In this document: piece after piece, positions 6,832 through 16,500 of the stretch
How positions within the stretch are numbered: the stretch's first letter is position 1
Layout of the letters: each line of letters begins with the position of its first letter
Source of the DNA: Thioclava sp. GXIMD4216
Lineage (GTDB): Bacteria > Pseudomonadota > Alphaproteobacteria > Rhodobacterales > Rhodobacteraceae
DNA length: 64,000 nt
NCBI RefSeq assembly: GCF_037949285.1
Contig: NZ_CP149926.1
Coordinates: 1,281,501-1,345,500 of the forward strand
Direction of reading: 5' to 3'
Program-made: the position numbers and the translations under genes
Notes under the pieces: generated by a model
What the model saw: the letters and a program-made list of their open reading frames with translations, nothing else
Told to the model about the DNA's origin: nothing
Database searches by the model: none

Positions 6832-9600
6832 ATGTCTGGACGAGTGACAGCGGTCCTTGGGCCGACCAATACCGGCAAAACGCATTACGCCATCGAACGG
6901 ATGCTGGGGCATCGGACGGGCATGATCGGCCTGCCGCTGCGTCTTCTGGCGCGCGAGGTCTATGACCGGATCGTGGCGATGCGCGGGCCTTCCGTGGTGG
7001 CTTTGGTGACGGGCGAGGAACGCATCGTCCCCGAGCGCACGCAATATTGGGTCTGCACCACCGAGGCGATGCCCGATAATATGGGCGTGGATTTTCTGGC
7101 ACTGGACGAGATCCAGCTTTGTGGCGACCCCGAGCGCGGCCATGTCTTTACCGACCGTCTGCTGAATGCGCGCGGCCTGCACGAGACGCTGCTCTTGGGC
7201 TCCGAGACCATGAAGGGCGCGATTGCCGCGCTGGTGGATCGGGTGCAATTCACCCGCCGCGAGCGGTTTTCCAGCCTGAGTTATTCGGGATCAAAAAAGA
7301 CCTCGCGGATGCCGCCGCGCTCGGCCATCGTCGGGTTCTCGGTGGATAACGTCTATGCCATTGCCGAACTTCTGCGCCGTCAGAAGGGCGGCTGTGCCGT
7401 GGTGATGGGGGCGCTCAGCCCGCGTACCCGCAACGCGCAGGTCGCCATGTATCAGAATGGCGATGTGGATTATCTGGTGGCGACCGATGCGATCGGCATG
7501 GGGTTGAACCTTGATATCGACCATGTGGCCTTTTCCTCGACGGTGAAATTCGATGGCCGCCGGATGCGGTCGCTGTTTCCCTATGAGATCGGCCAGATCG
7601 CAGGGCGGGCAGGGCGCTATAAGACGGATGGCACCTTTGGCGTGACCGGCGAGGCGCGGCCTTTCGAGGAGGGCGTTGTCGAGGCCGTGGAAAACCACCG
7701 TTTCGCGCCGCTGGACCGTTTGCAATGGCGTAATTCGAAACTGGAGTTCGGCACGACCGAACGGCTGATCGCCTCGCTCGAGATGCAGCCCCAGCATGAA
7801 CGTCTGACGCGGGGGCGCGAGGCCGATGATCTGCGTGCGCTGAAGGCTCTGACCGCGATGCCCGAGGTGATCGACCGCCTCTCCAGCCCAAAAGATGTGC
7901 GGCTGTTGTGGGATGTGTGCCGCATTCCGGATTTCCGCTCGATTTCTGAAATGGAACATGCGACCCTGCTGGCGCGGATTTTCGAGTTCTTGCAGACCGG
8001 AAAAGGTGTGCCCGGCGATTGGCTGGCGCGTCAGGTCGAGAGAATTGATCGGGTGCATGGCGATATTGATGCCATTTCGCGCCGATTGGCGTTTATCCGC
8101 ACATGGACCTATGTCGCTCAGCGCAAAGGCTGGGTAGAAGACGAAATGCATTGGCGTGAGGAGACTCGCGCTGTAGAAGACAGATTGTCAGATGCGTTGC
8201 ATAGCGCGCTGACCCAACGATTTGTGGACCGGCGCACGAGTGTGTTGTTGCGGCGGCTCAAGCAGAAGGAGACCCTCGTGGCCGAGGTGAACGACAAGGG
8301 TGAAGTGACGGTTGAAGGCGAATTCGCTGGCCGTCTGGATGGATTCCGCTTCCAGCAGGACGGTACGTCCAGCCCCGACGAGGCGAAAATGCTGGCCCGT
8401 GCGGCCTATGAGGCGCTCAAGCCCGAATTCAGCCTGCGGGCGGATCGGTTCTATAATGCCCCCGACACAGAGATGGATTTCACCGAACAGGGTGGTCTGA
8501 TGTGGGGCACGACGGCTGTCGGCAAGCTGGTGAAGGGCGATGATCCGCTCAAACCCTCCGTGCAGGCTTTCGTCGATGACGAGGCGGGCGCGGATGTGGC
8601 CGAGAAGGTCACGCGCCGCTTGCAGCATTTCATCGACCGTAAGGTTGCAGCCCTCTTCGAGCCGCTTCTGGCGATGTCGCGCGATGAGGGCGTGACGGGG
8701 CTGGCACGCGGTTTTGCCTTCCGTCTGGTGGAAGGCATGGGCATCGTCCCGCGCGAGGATGTGGCCAATGAGGTCAAGGATCTGGATCAGGAATCGCGCG
8801 GCCTTCTGCGCAAGCATGGTGTGCGTTTTGGCCAATATACCATCTTCCAGACCCAACTGCTGAAGCCCGCGCCGACCCGTCTGCGTCTGGTTCTGGCCTC
8901 GCTTTACGACGGTCTCGATGACTTCCCCGAAAGCCCGCCTCCGGGTCTGGTGACCATCCCGAACGTCGAAACGGTCGACCGTACCGCCTATATCCGCGCG
9001 GGCTATCGCCCCGCAGGCAGCCGCGCAATCCGCATCGACATGCTGGAACGTCTGGCCGATCTGCTGCGCAGCCAGGACAGCCGTGGGGGCTTTGAAGCCA
9101 ACCCCGATATGCTGTCGATCACCGGCATGACGCTCGAGCAATTTGCCGATCTGATGCAGGGTCTGGGCTATGAGGCCGAGAAGGGCGAGCGCGAGAAAGC
9201 CAAGCCTGTCGCGGTCCCCGCGCCGAAGGCTGAAGGCGAAGCCTCGAACCCGATCCCCGAAGAGCAGAGCGTTGTGGCCGAAGAGGCCGAGGCAGCCGCT
9301 GCCGAAGGCCCCGAGATGGAGGTCTTCTACACCTTCAAATGGGTGCCGCGTGCGCGCAACCGTGGTCCGCGTCGCGAGGCGGGCGAAGGTCAGGGCCGTG
9401 GCAATCAGGGTGGCAAGCGCCGTCCCGAGGGCAATCGCCGCAACGAGGGCGAACAGCGTCGCGGTGGCAAGCCGGGCAATAAGGGCAAAGGCGGCCCCAA
9501 GGGTGGCCAGAAATTCGAGGCGCGTCCGCCGAAGAAAGAAAAGCCCATGGATCCCGATAGCCCCTTCGCGATCCTCGCCCAGCTCAAGGACAAGAAATAG
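6832..9600 (+). CDS. SUV3-like ATP-dependent RNA helicase
   Basis: The 922-residue protein carries the Walker A GPTNTGKT (residues 10-17) directly at the N-terminus, a DE box in LDEIQ (92-93) and VATDAIGMGLNLDIDHVAF plus QIAGRAGRY of motifs V and VI. This layout is that of SUV3, the mitochondrial degradosome helicase, whose alphaproteobacterial homologues are common. It should unwind RNA in turnover or ribosome work. After about residue 780 the chain becomes acidic and then Gly/Arg/Lys-rich (RRPEGNRRNEGEQRRGGK), a likely RNA-binding disordered tail. It is followed after five bases by an S4-domain gene. Confidence 0.9.
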   Translation: MSGRVTAVLGPTNTGKTHYAIERMLGHRTGMIGLPLRLLAREVYDRIVAMRGPSVVALVTGEERIVPERTQYWVCTTEAMPDNMGVDFLALDEIQLCGDPERGHVFTDRLLNARGLHETLLLGSETMKGAIAALVDRVQFTRRERFSSLSYSGSKKTSRMPPRSAIVGFSVDNVYAIAELLRRQKGGCAVVMGALSPRTRNAQVAMYQNGDVDYLVATDAIGMGLNLDIDHVAFSSTVKFDGRRMRSLFPYEIGQIAGRAGRYKTDGTFGVTGEARPFEEGVVEAVENHRFAPLDRLQWRNSKLEFGTTERLIASLEMQPQHERLTRGREADDLRALKALTAMPEVIDRLSSPKDVRLLWDVCRIPDFRSISEMEHATLLARIFEFLQTGKGVPGDWLARQVERIDRVHGDIDAISRRLAFIRTWTYVAQRKGWVEDEMHWREETRAVEDRLSDALHSALTQRFVDRRTSVLLRRLKQKETLVAEVNDKGEVTVEGEFAGRLDGFRFQQDGTSSPDEAKMLARAAYEALKPEFSLRADRFYNAPDTEMDFTEQGGLMWGTTAVGKLVKGDDPLKPSVQAFVDDEAGADVAEKVTRRLQHFIDRKVAALFEPLLAMSRDEGVTGLARGFAFRLVEGMGIVPREDVANEVKDLDQESRGLLRKHGVRFGQYTIFQTQLLKPAPTRLRLVLASLYDGLDDFPESPPPGLVTIPNVETVDRTAYIRAGYRPAGSRAIRIDMLERLADLLRSQDSRGGFEANPDMLSITGMTLEQFADLMQGLGYEAEKGEREKAKPVAVPAPKAEGEASNPIPEEQSVVAEEAEAAAAEGPEMEVFYTFKWVPRARNRGPRREAGEGQGRGNQGGKRRPEGNRRNEGEQRRGGKPGNKGKGGPKGGQKFEARPPKKEKPMDPDSPFAILAQLKDKK

Positions 9601-9605
9601 GTCCG

Positions 9606-9917
9606 ATGGCCGGGGGTCCGCAGATCCGCATCGACAAATGGCTGTGGCAGGCACGGTTTGTAAAAACCCGCACGCTTGCCGTCAGTCTTGTGTCGGGTGG
9701 AAAGCTGCGGATCAATGGCCAGAAAATCACCAAGCCCGGGCGGTCCATCGGCCCGGGCGATATTCTGACCCTTTCCATGCAGGGCGGGGTGAAGGTGCTG
9801 GAAGTGCTTGCCTGCGGCGAGCGGCGCGGACCGGCACCGGAGGCGCGTCTTTTGTATCGCGACCTTGACGAAACAGGCGTTTCGCCCGACCCCGATGATG
9901 TAGAACAGCCCGTCTGA
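9606..9917 (+). CDS. S4-domain RNA-binding protein, Hsp15-like
   Basis: This 103-residue protein has an N-terminal S4 domain: IRIDKWLWQARFVKTRTLAVSLVSGGKLRINGQ, with the basic groove and the GDILTL strand. It resembles Hsp15/HslR, which binds 50S subunits carrying a stalled nascent chain. It is five bases downstream of the SUV3-like helicase and surely cotranscribed, so a joint role in RNA or ribosome quality control is plausible but not shown. Confidence 0.87.
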   Translation: MAGGPQIRIDKWLWQARFVKTRTLAVSLVSGGKLRINGQKITKPGRSIGPGDILTLSMQGGVKVLEVLACGERRGPAPEARLLYRDLDETGVSPDPDDVEQPV

Positions 9918-9979
9918 TCCGTGTCGCTTTTGCGCAAGGCCCGTCTTATGCTGCGCGGCTGTCTTGCATCACGGGCGTC

Positions 9980-9999
9980 TTGAGGCTACGAAGCCTCAA
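9980..9999 (+). promoter_or_regulatory. Stem-loop in the fdxA leader
   Basis: Perfect arms TTGAGGCT and AGCCTCAA around the loop ACGA, 26 bases before the fdxA start. No T-run follows, so it is a poor terminator for the S4 gene; it could stabilise or control the fdxA message. Confidence 0.4.
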
Positions 10000-10025
10000 C
10001 ATCCAATTATGACCGGATTCGTGCC

Positions 10026-10367
10026 ATGACCTATGTCGTTACCGACAACTGCATCAACTGCAAATACACGGATTGCGTCGAGGTGTGCCCGGTGGATTGT
10101 TTCTACGAGGGCGAGAACACGCTGGTGATCCACCCCGACGAATGCATCGACTGCGGCGTTTGCGAGCCTGAATGCCCCGCAGATGCGATTCGCCCCGATA
10201 CGGAACCGGGGATGGAAGACTGGGTCGAGATGAACCGTAAGTATTCGGAACTCTGGCCGGTTCTGACGCAGAAAAAAGATCCGATGCCCGATCACGAGAA
10301 ATATGACGGTGAAACCGGCAAGCTGGAGAAATATTTCAGCGAAGCGCCGGGTGAGGGCGATCAATAA
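10026..10367 (+). CDS. fdxA: 7Fe ferredoxin FdxA
   Basis: The 113-residue protein is a seven-iron ferredoxin. Cys9, Cys17 and Cys50 fit the 3Fe-4S site, and Cys21, Cys40, Cys43 and Cys46 the 4Fe-4S site; Cys12 and Cys25 are extra, as in Azotobacter FdI. The long C-terminal extension ([19 protein letters not shown]) is characteristic of FdxA. It is a small cytosolic electron carrier. The start ATG is directly supported by the conserved [18 protein letters not shown] strong terminator follows at 10396. Confidence 0.95.
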   Translation: MTYVVTDNCINCKYTDCVEVCPVDCFYEGENTLVIHPDECIDCGVCEPECPADAIRPDTEPGMEDWVEMNRKYSELWPVLTQKKDPMPDHEKYDGETGKLEKYFSEAPGEGDQ

Positions 10368-10395
10368 CTCTTTAGAGTTGTTCAGGAATTCCTGA

Positions 10396-10434
10396 AAATG
10401 CCAAAGATGCCTTGTCGCGTCTTTGGCATTTTTC
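10396..10434 (+). terminator. Intrinsic terminator after fdxA
   Basis: Arms AAATGCCAAAGA (10396-10407) and TCTTTGGCATTT (10420-10431) enclose a 12-base loop and run into T residues. A second short palindrome, TTCAGGAATTCCTGAA, lies just before it at 10381-10396. Confidence 0.85.
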
Positions 10435-10694
10435 TGTTGGCGGGGCTGTTGCAGAGTGCCGGTTAACTAAAGGTTTTATTAATCTTGAGCTGTGCGGCTG
10501 TGACGCCGTGCTTTCCTGAGGCCCAATTTTATGGTATGCTCTTGGCACAATAGATCCGGACCTACCTGCTACGGACTGCTCACCGTATCAGTGATCTCAC
10601 AGACCTACGGCACCTCAACGGCGCTTCGGCAGCCGAGGGTGTCTTTTGCTCTGTTTGTAAGGGCCAAACGGATTGGCTGCAAGGAAGCGACTGA
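10435..10694 (+). other. Leader and promoter region of the CarD-family gene
   Basis: These 260 bases between the fdxA terminator and the CarD-family start carry no gene I can support. They include an AT-richer segment (GGTTTTATTAATC, CCAATTTTATGGTATGC) around 10470-10550 suitable for a promoter, followed by a long GC-richer leader of more than 100 bases. A leader that long could be regulated, but I can name no motif. Confidence 0.5.
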
Positions 10695-11207
10695 ATGACC
10701 AAGACCAAAAAATCGGAATTCCGCCCTGACGATTACGTTGTGTATCCCGCTCATGGTGTCGGCAAGATCATGTCGATTGAGGAACAAGAGATTGCCGGCC
10801 TGAAGCTTGAACTTTTTGTCATCTCCTTCGAAAAAGACAAGATGACCCTTCGCGTTCCCACCGCAAAAGCGACCGAAGCAGGTCTGCGCGGTCTGGCATC
10901 TGCAGATGAGGTGGCGCGTGCGCTCAACACTCTCAAGGGCAAGGCCAAGGTGAAACGTGCCATGTGGTCGCGTCGGGCGCAGGAATACGAACAGAAGATC
11001 AACTCGGGTGATCTGCTGTCCATCGCCGAAGTCGTGCGCGACCTGCACCGTGCCGATGACCAGCGCGAGCAATCCTATTCCGAGCGTCAGCTTTACGAAG
11101 CGGCCCTCGAGCGCCTGACCCGCGAAATCGCAGCCGTTTCGGGCACCGACGAGGCCGGTGCCGCGAAGAAAGTCGACGAGGTGCTCGATAGCCGCGCTGC
11201 GGCCTGA
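10695..11207 (+). CDS. CarD family transcriptional regulator
   Basis: The 170-residue protein starts with the RNA polymerase-interacting Tudor-like domain (DDYVVYPAHGVGKIMSIEEQEIAG), then a helical DNA-binding region (MWSRRAQEYEQKINSGDLLSIAEVVRDLHR) and ends in a helix with SYSERQLYEAALERLTREIA. CarD-family proteins bind the beta lobe of RNA polymerase and stabilise open promoter complexes, especially at rRNA promoters. It is a single-gene unit with a terminator just downstream. Confidence 0.93.
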   Translation: MTKTKKSEFRPDDYVVYPAHGVGKIMSIEEQEIAGLKLELFVISFEKDKMTLRVPTAKATEAGLRGLASADEVARALNTLKGKAKVKRAMWSRRAQEYEQKINSGDLLSIAEVVRDLHRADDQREQSYSERQLYEAALERLTREIAAVSGTDEAGAAKKVDEVLDSRAAA

Positions 11208-11230
11208 TCGGGCGATCAATCATGAGAACA

Positions 11231-11258
11231 GGGCGGGTCCTTCGGGGCCCGCTTTTGC
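11231..11258 (+). terminator. Intrinsic terminator after the CarD-family gene
   Basis: Arms GCGGGTCC and GGGGCCCGC around a TTC loop, followed by TTTTGCTTTTG. The stem is imperfect in its upper part but GC-rich. Confidence 0.75.
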
Positions 11259-11431
11259 TTTTGGGCCCGTTTTTATTTTTGGGTAGGCCGGTTTTCGGGC
11301 TCTGGCTGTTTTGGCGGCCCCATGCGATGACGCATCCTCGGGCAAAACCTCATGGTCGCATGTCTCCCGCTTTGTGCAAGGCGCGTGCCTAAGAGGCGCG
11401 GCGAACAGGCCCAGCCGATATGCGGGCCGCG

Positions 11432-13333
11432 CTATGATTGATCCAGTTCGCCGACACTTGCCGGACGGTCGGTATCGACCTGCGGCGGGGGGGCGGTATC
11501 GCCCCGCATGGCAAAGCGCTGCGCGATCGCGGCCTGCAGACCCGCATTCAGCTCTTTGGTGCGCGCGATATATTCAAGGTTCTGCTCGATCGGCACACCG
11601 GGTTTCCAGACCTCGGCCAGCTCGCGGACCATCGCGCGATCCATCTTGAAGAAGATCCGTTCCAGCTCGGCCGCCTCATATTCGGACAGTCCCACATTTT
11701 CCAGCACGTAGCGGCCCACCCGCAGCGAGCTGTCATACATCTCGCGGACGATGTCATTGGCACCGGCCTTGTAAAGTTCGTAGACATGGACACGGTCGCG
11801 GGCACGGGCGACGATATGCAGATCTGGCCGCAGCTTGCGCGCATAGGTCACCAGACGGGTCACGGCATCCTTGTCATCAAGGGCGGCCACCAGCACCTGC
11901 GCTTTCATGATCCCTGCAGCGGCCAGAAGCTCGGGGCGGGTCGGGTCGCCGAAATAGCCTTTGTAGCCGAAAGCACGCATCAGCTGGATCATCTTCAGGT
12001 CATTATCCAGCATGGTGGTCCGGAAGCCCGACATGGTGACAAGCTGGTTCACCACCTGACCAAACCGCCCGATCCCCGCAATGATGATGGGCTGCTGCTC
12101 GTCGATCTCGTCGGGCTTCGGGGTCTCTTCGCGCTGGCGCGAGGCAAGGACGCCCTGTAGGATGAACAGTAGCGGCGTGATCAGCATTGACAGCGCGATG
12201 ACCAGCAGCACTTTTTCGGCCAGCGCCGTGGGGAAAATCCGCTGTCCGACAGCGAAGGACACCAGCACAAAGCCGAATTCCCCCGCTTGCGCCAGACCCA
12301 GCGTGAAAAGCGAGTGGTCGCGCCCCTGCATTTTGAACAGATGGGCCAGCCCGTAAAGCACTGCGATCTTGATGGCGACAATGCCGACCACCATGCCGGT
12401 AATCTGTAGCGGGGCGCTGAGGAAGACGGCAAAGTTGATTCCGGCCCCGACAGTGATGAAGAACAGCCCCATCAGCAAGCCCTTGAACGGCTCGATCGAG
12501 GCTTCCAGCTCGTGGCGGAATTCGCTATCGGCCAGAACTACCCCCGCAAGGAAGGTCCCCAAAGCGGGGGAAAGCCCCACCATATTCATCAGCGTCGCGA
12601 TGCCGACCACGATCAGAAGCGCAGTGGCCGTGTTCATTTCCGGCAGGCGGGTGCTTTGCACAAAGCGGAAAATCGGGCGGACAAGATAATGCCCCGCCAG
12701 CACGACAAAACCCACGGCAGCCAGCGTCAACAGCGTCACACCCCAGCCGGGCAGGGTGGCGATGAAGGTGGAGACGGGGTTATGGGCTTGCGCCTCGGCC
12801 TTGGCAAGCGCCCGTGCACCCGGTTGTGCCAGCAGGGGCAGGATGGCCAGCATTGGGATGACCGCGATATCCTGCGTTAACAGCACCGCAAATGTCGATC
12901 GTCCGCCCTGCGTCTGCATCAGCTTGCGCTCGTTCAGGGTTTGCAAGACGATCGCCGTCGAACTGAGCGAGAAAATCATCCCCAGCGCGAGCGCAATCGA
13001 GAGCGGCTGTCCCAAGATCATCGCGAACAGCGTGACCACGACAAGCGTGATCACCACCTGCAAACCGCCAAGGCCGACCAGCTTGTCCCGCATGGCCCAA
13101 AGAGCGCGCGGTTCCAGTTCCAGTCCGATCAGGAACAGCATCATCACCACACCGAATTCGGCGAAGTGCTGCAGGTCATCCATTTCCGAGCCGGTGAGCC
13201 CGAGAACGGGGCCGATCATCAGCCCCGCGATCAGATAGCCAAGCACCGATCCAAGCTTGGCACGGGTGGCCAGCGGCACGGCGATGATCATTGCCAGCAA
13301 ATAGAGCGTTGCCTGAAGCAGAAAAGCTTCCAT
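11432..13333 (-). CDS. KefB/KefC-type monovalent cation:proton antiporter (CPA2)
   Basis: The 633-residue protein has an N-terminal membrane domain with about 12 helices (e.g. FGVVMMLFLIGLELEP, SLSSTAIVLQTLNERKL, AGEFGFVLVSFAVGQRIFP) and, from about residue 410, a TrkA-N/RCK nucleotide-binding domain starting IIIAGIGRFGQVVNQ. This is the architecture of the Kef K+/H+ antiporters, which release potassium in electrophile stress. Whether glutathione controls it cannot be told. It stands alone, with no KefF/G partner beside it. Confidence 0.9.
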   Translation of the reverse strand: MEAFLLQATLYLLAMIIAVPLATRAKLGSVLGYLIAGLMIGPVLGLTGSEMDDLQHFAEFGVVMMLFLIGLELEPRALWAMRDKLVGLGGLQVVITLVVVTLFAMILGQPLSIALALGMIFSLSSTAIVLQTLNERKLMQTQGGRSTFAVLLTQDIAVIPMLAILPLLAQPGARALAKAEAQAHNPVSTFIATLPGWGVTLLTLAAVGFVVLAGHYLVRPIFRFVQSTRLPEMNTATALLIVVGIATLMNMVGLSPALGTFLAGVVLADSEFRHELEASIEPFKGLLMGLFFITVGAGINFAVFLSAPLQITGMVVGIVAIKIAVLYGLAHLFKMQGRDHSLFTLGLAQAGEFGFVLVSFAVGQRIFPTALAEKVLLVIALSMLITPLLFILQGVLASRQREETPKPDEIDEQQPIIIAGIGRFGQVVNQLVTMSGFRTTMLDNDLKMIQLMRAFGYKGYFGDPTRPELLAAAGIMKAQVLVAALDDKDAVTRLVTYARKLRPDLHIVARARDRVHVYELYKAGANDIVREMYDSSLRVGRYVLENVGLSEYEAAELERIFFKMDRAMVRELAEVWKPGVPIEQNLEYIARTKELNAGLQAAIAQRFAMRGDTAPPPQVDTDRPASVGELDQS

Positions 13334-13500
13334 AGTCCGATCACGTCTTTCAATTCAGGGTGCCACGCACCGCCCGTCACCGTGCGGCGCGCAAGTCCCG
13401 CAGGGTTTTTGCAAGGCTAGTCCAGATAGCGGTCCGGAAAAACTGGATTTTCCGTGTAATGCGTCGCAATACCTGCTCACGCCCAAGCGATGGGCAAGGA

Positions 13501-16500
13501 TCAGCCGTCGATCAGGTTGATCCGGTACGCTTTCGAGCCTTTCTGGTAGGTCAGCGACTTGTCATTAATGGCTGTGACCTGACCGTCATCGAAGCGATCC
13601 CCGATCTGCACTTTCACAAACCGCCCGTTGGGCATCCGCAACAGGGCACGGCGGTTGCTCTGGCTGCCATAGACGCCGATCAGGTTCACCTGATTGAGAC
13701 GAATCGCATTATCATCCGTTGCCGCTTTGGCGACAGAGGCGGCCGTGGGCATGTTGGGCGCGGCTTTCGCCTCGGGCTCGTCATCCGCTTCAGGCGCAGT
13801 CGGGGCCGAGCGCGCGGTCTGCACGGGGGCGGGTTTGGGGGCGGCCTTGGGAGCTGCGGACGCTTTCGGGGCAGGGGCGGCTTCGGCAGGCCGGTTGGCC
13901 ATAGCGGCGGCCAAAGCGGATTGCACCGCATTCGAGAAATTCTGCGGGCGTCCCATCGGTCGGCGCGAGACGGTGACCGCCTGATCGGTGGCCGATGCCA
14001 TCGCAGCTTGCGCGTCCTGCGCGGCTTTTTCTTCGGCGGCGCGACGGTCGGCCTCGGCCTTGGCGGCATCGGCCACAGCCGCAGGGCGCGCCCTGAGCGG
14101 CGAGGCGCTGGACAGGCGCGGATCATTGACCACTGCGCGCGCCTGTTCGACAGGGGCCTCTTCGGCAGCTTTGGCGTCTTGCGATGCCTCGGCCTTTGTC
14201 TGCTCCTTTGCCTGCTCGGGCTTGGCAAGCGGTTTCGCATCGGGGGTCGTGGGGGTCGGGGGGGCGGTCTTGGTGTCCGCAACCGGCGCCGCGGTGGCTT
14301 CGGGCGCAGCAGCGGGAGCCGGTTTGTCCTGCGCCGCTTGCGCGGCTTTCTCGACCGCAGCGGGACGGGCTTTCGGTGTTTTGCCTTTGAGAGCCGGTGC
14401 CTGATAGGGCATCGGTTTGCCGGTCGCCTCGCTATAGGCGAATTTGACATCCTCCGGACGGGCGCGCGGCAGGCGGTCCGGCTTGCCTGCCACCAGCATG
14501 AATTTTCCGGGCATCAGCACCCCTTCGGGGGTCGGCGTGACCGTGCCATCTGCCTGCACGCGGGCAAGCTGGTTATAGGGCGGCGGCGCAGCGGGGGCTG
14601 TTGGCTCGGGGTCGCGTTTGGGCGGCGTGCTGAGCGTGTCGACATGCCCCGTCAAGGCCTGAGCGGCAGCCTCTTGCCCCGTGCCGGTCGGGGCCGTTTG
14701 GGGCTGTACCGCCGGAACGCCTTGTGCGGGCGTGTTCTCGGCTGTGGAGGTTTGTTCCGAGCCGGCTTGCGCAAGCGCCGTCGGTGATAGCGCCTGCTGT
14801 TCGGTGGCGCTGACATCGGTCTGCGCGGGGTCGGTCGTGTCTTCTCCGCCCATCAGCATGGCGATAATGGCCAGAACAAGGATCAACGCACCCGTCAGGA
14901 TAAGGCCCAGATAGCGGGGCTTGCCGCCGATGGTGTCACCCAGATCGCGCGTCGGCGCGTCGGTTTCGTCCTCGGCGGAGGGGGGCGTGGTGCCGACACG
15001 CGCGGTGATCGAGATCCTGTCGCGCCCGTCGCGTGCCCCCGAGAGGGGCGGGGAATCCTCGGCCAGAGGTCGGCGCGACACTGCGGGCGTGTCGAACGCC
15101 GGATCGGCCACGGGCTTGCGCAGCGCGCCCTCTTTGCGGGCCGGTTTGTCCTTGCGCCCTGCGGCGCGGCTGTCGCGATGCTCTGACTGCGCCACAAGAT
15201 CGGCTGCACTATGGCGGGGCTCTGCCGTTTCGCGTTCGGCATAAAGGGCGGGGCCGGCGGCCTGTCCCGAGACCGGCATATCACGGCGCGCCCCTGAGAG
15301 CTTGCGGGTCGGGCCTGCACCTGCCGCCGTGCCTTCGGACATATGCGCGGAAAGTGGGGCTTCGCTGCCCGGCAGCTCTTCCGGACGATCCACACCGAAT
15401 TCCGCCCGCAGGCGGTCAAGGTCGCTTTCCGGAATCGAGATGCGGTCCGAGCCGTTATGATGCCACTGGTTTTGCGGTGCGGCGGGTGCGGACATCGAGG
15501 GCGTCTGCGCGAAACCGTCCTCGTCCTCGGCATAGGGGCCGGATTCGGTGCCGAAATCGCTATCGTCCCACTGACGGTCCTGCCAAGGCTCGTCTACCGG
15601 CTCCTGACCATATTCGGCCAGCTCCTCTGCCAGCGACGGTGGAGGAGGGCTGTCTTCGGGGGCGTCTTGCCATTGCGGCGCGGCGGGCGTGGTGAATTCG
15701 GATGGGGCAGGGCTCTCCGGTTCGGCTGGAGGAACCGGCAGCTCGGGCTGTGGTGGCGCGGGCTGTGGCAGCTCCTGTGGCGGATAGTCCGGTGCGGGCA
15801 GGTCCTCTGCCGGAGGAAGCTCGGGCGCGGGCAGGTCCGGCTCTGGCAGATCTGGCGTGGGCAGCTCCGGCTCTGGCTGTTCCGGCTCTGTCGGTTGCGG
15901 CGCAGGGTCTTGTGAGGGGGGGATATCCGCAGGGGTATAGGCCGCTTCTTCGGCTTCGCGGGCCGCTTGTTCGGCCATAAGCTGGTCATTCTGCGCCGCG
16001 CGCGCGGCTGCGGCGGCAAAGGCGGCCGCCCCGTCTTCGGGGGTGCAGATCACCATCGCATCGGTATCGGGCTGCACATGTTCGCCCTGTGCCAGATAGT
16101 CCGGCGCGAATGTTGTCATGCCGAACCACGGCTCGCCAACAAATTCCTCGCCCTTGGGGATCGCTACGAAAGACACGGGGCGCATCCCGTGAGTTTCGGC
16201 AAAATCCTCCGCCTCGCGCAGCGTGTCGCGGGCGATCACGGCCACATGCACGGTCTTTCCGGGGCCGGACCAGTCAAATACCAGATCGCTGACCGGATAA
16301 GGCGTCATGTCGATCAGCGCGGCTTCGATCTGGCGGCGGCGCTCGGCAATGGTGGGGCCGGGCGCATGCACCGCCGTATAGAGGATCTGCGTCGCGGGAA
16401 TCGCAAGCTTGGTGGTGAAGCCCTGGCCGCCCAGCTGGACCGCTTTGGCGCGCAGCTTCGACATCTCGCTTTCCAGCGTTTCGGCGTCACCAATCGATAC

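Noticed and set aside
8188..9654. 488-codon minus-strand frame opposite the helicase
   Set aside because: Shadow of the SUV3-like helicase, including the reverse complement of its Gly/Arg tail.
13360..14787. 475-codon Gly/Arg-rich plus-strand frame
   Set aside because: Reverse complement of the Pro/Ala-rich linker of the 1028-residue protein; no start signal.
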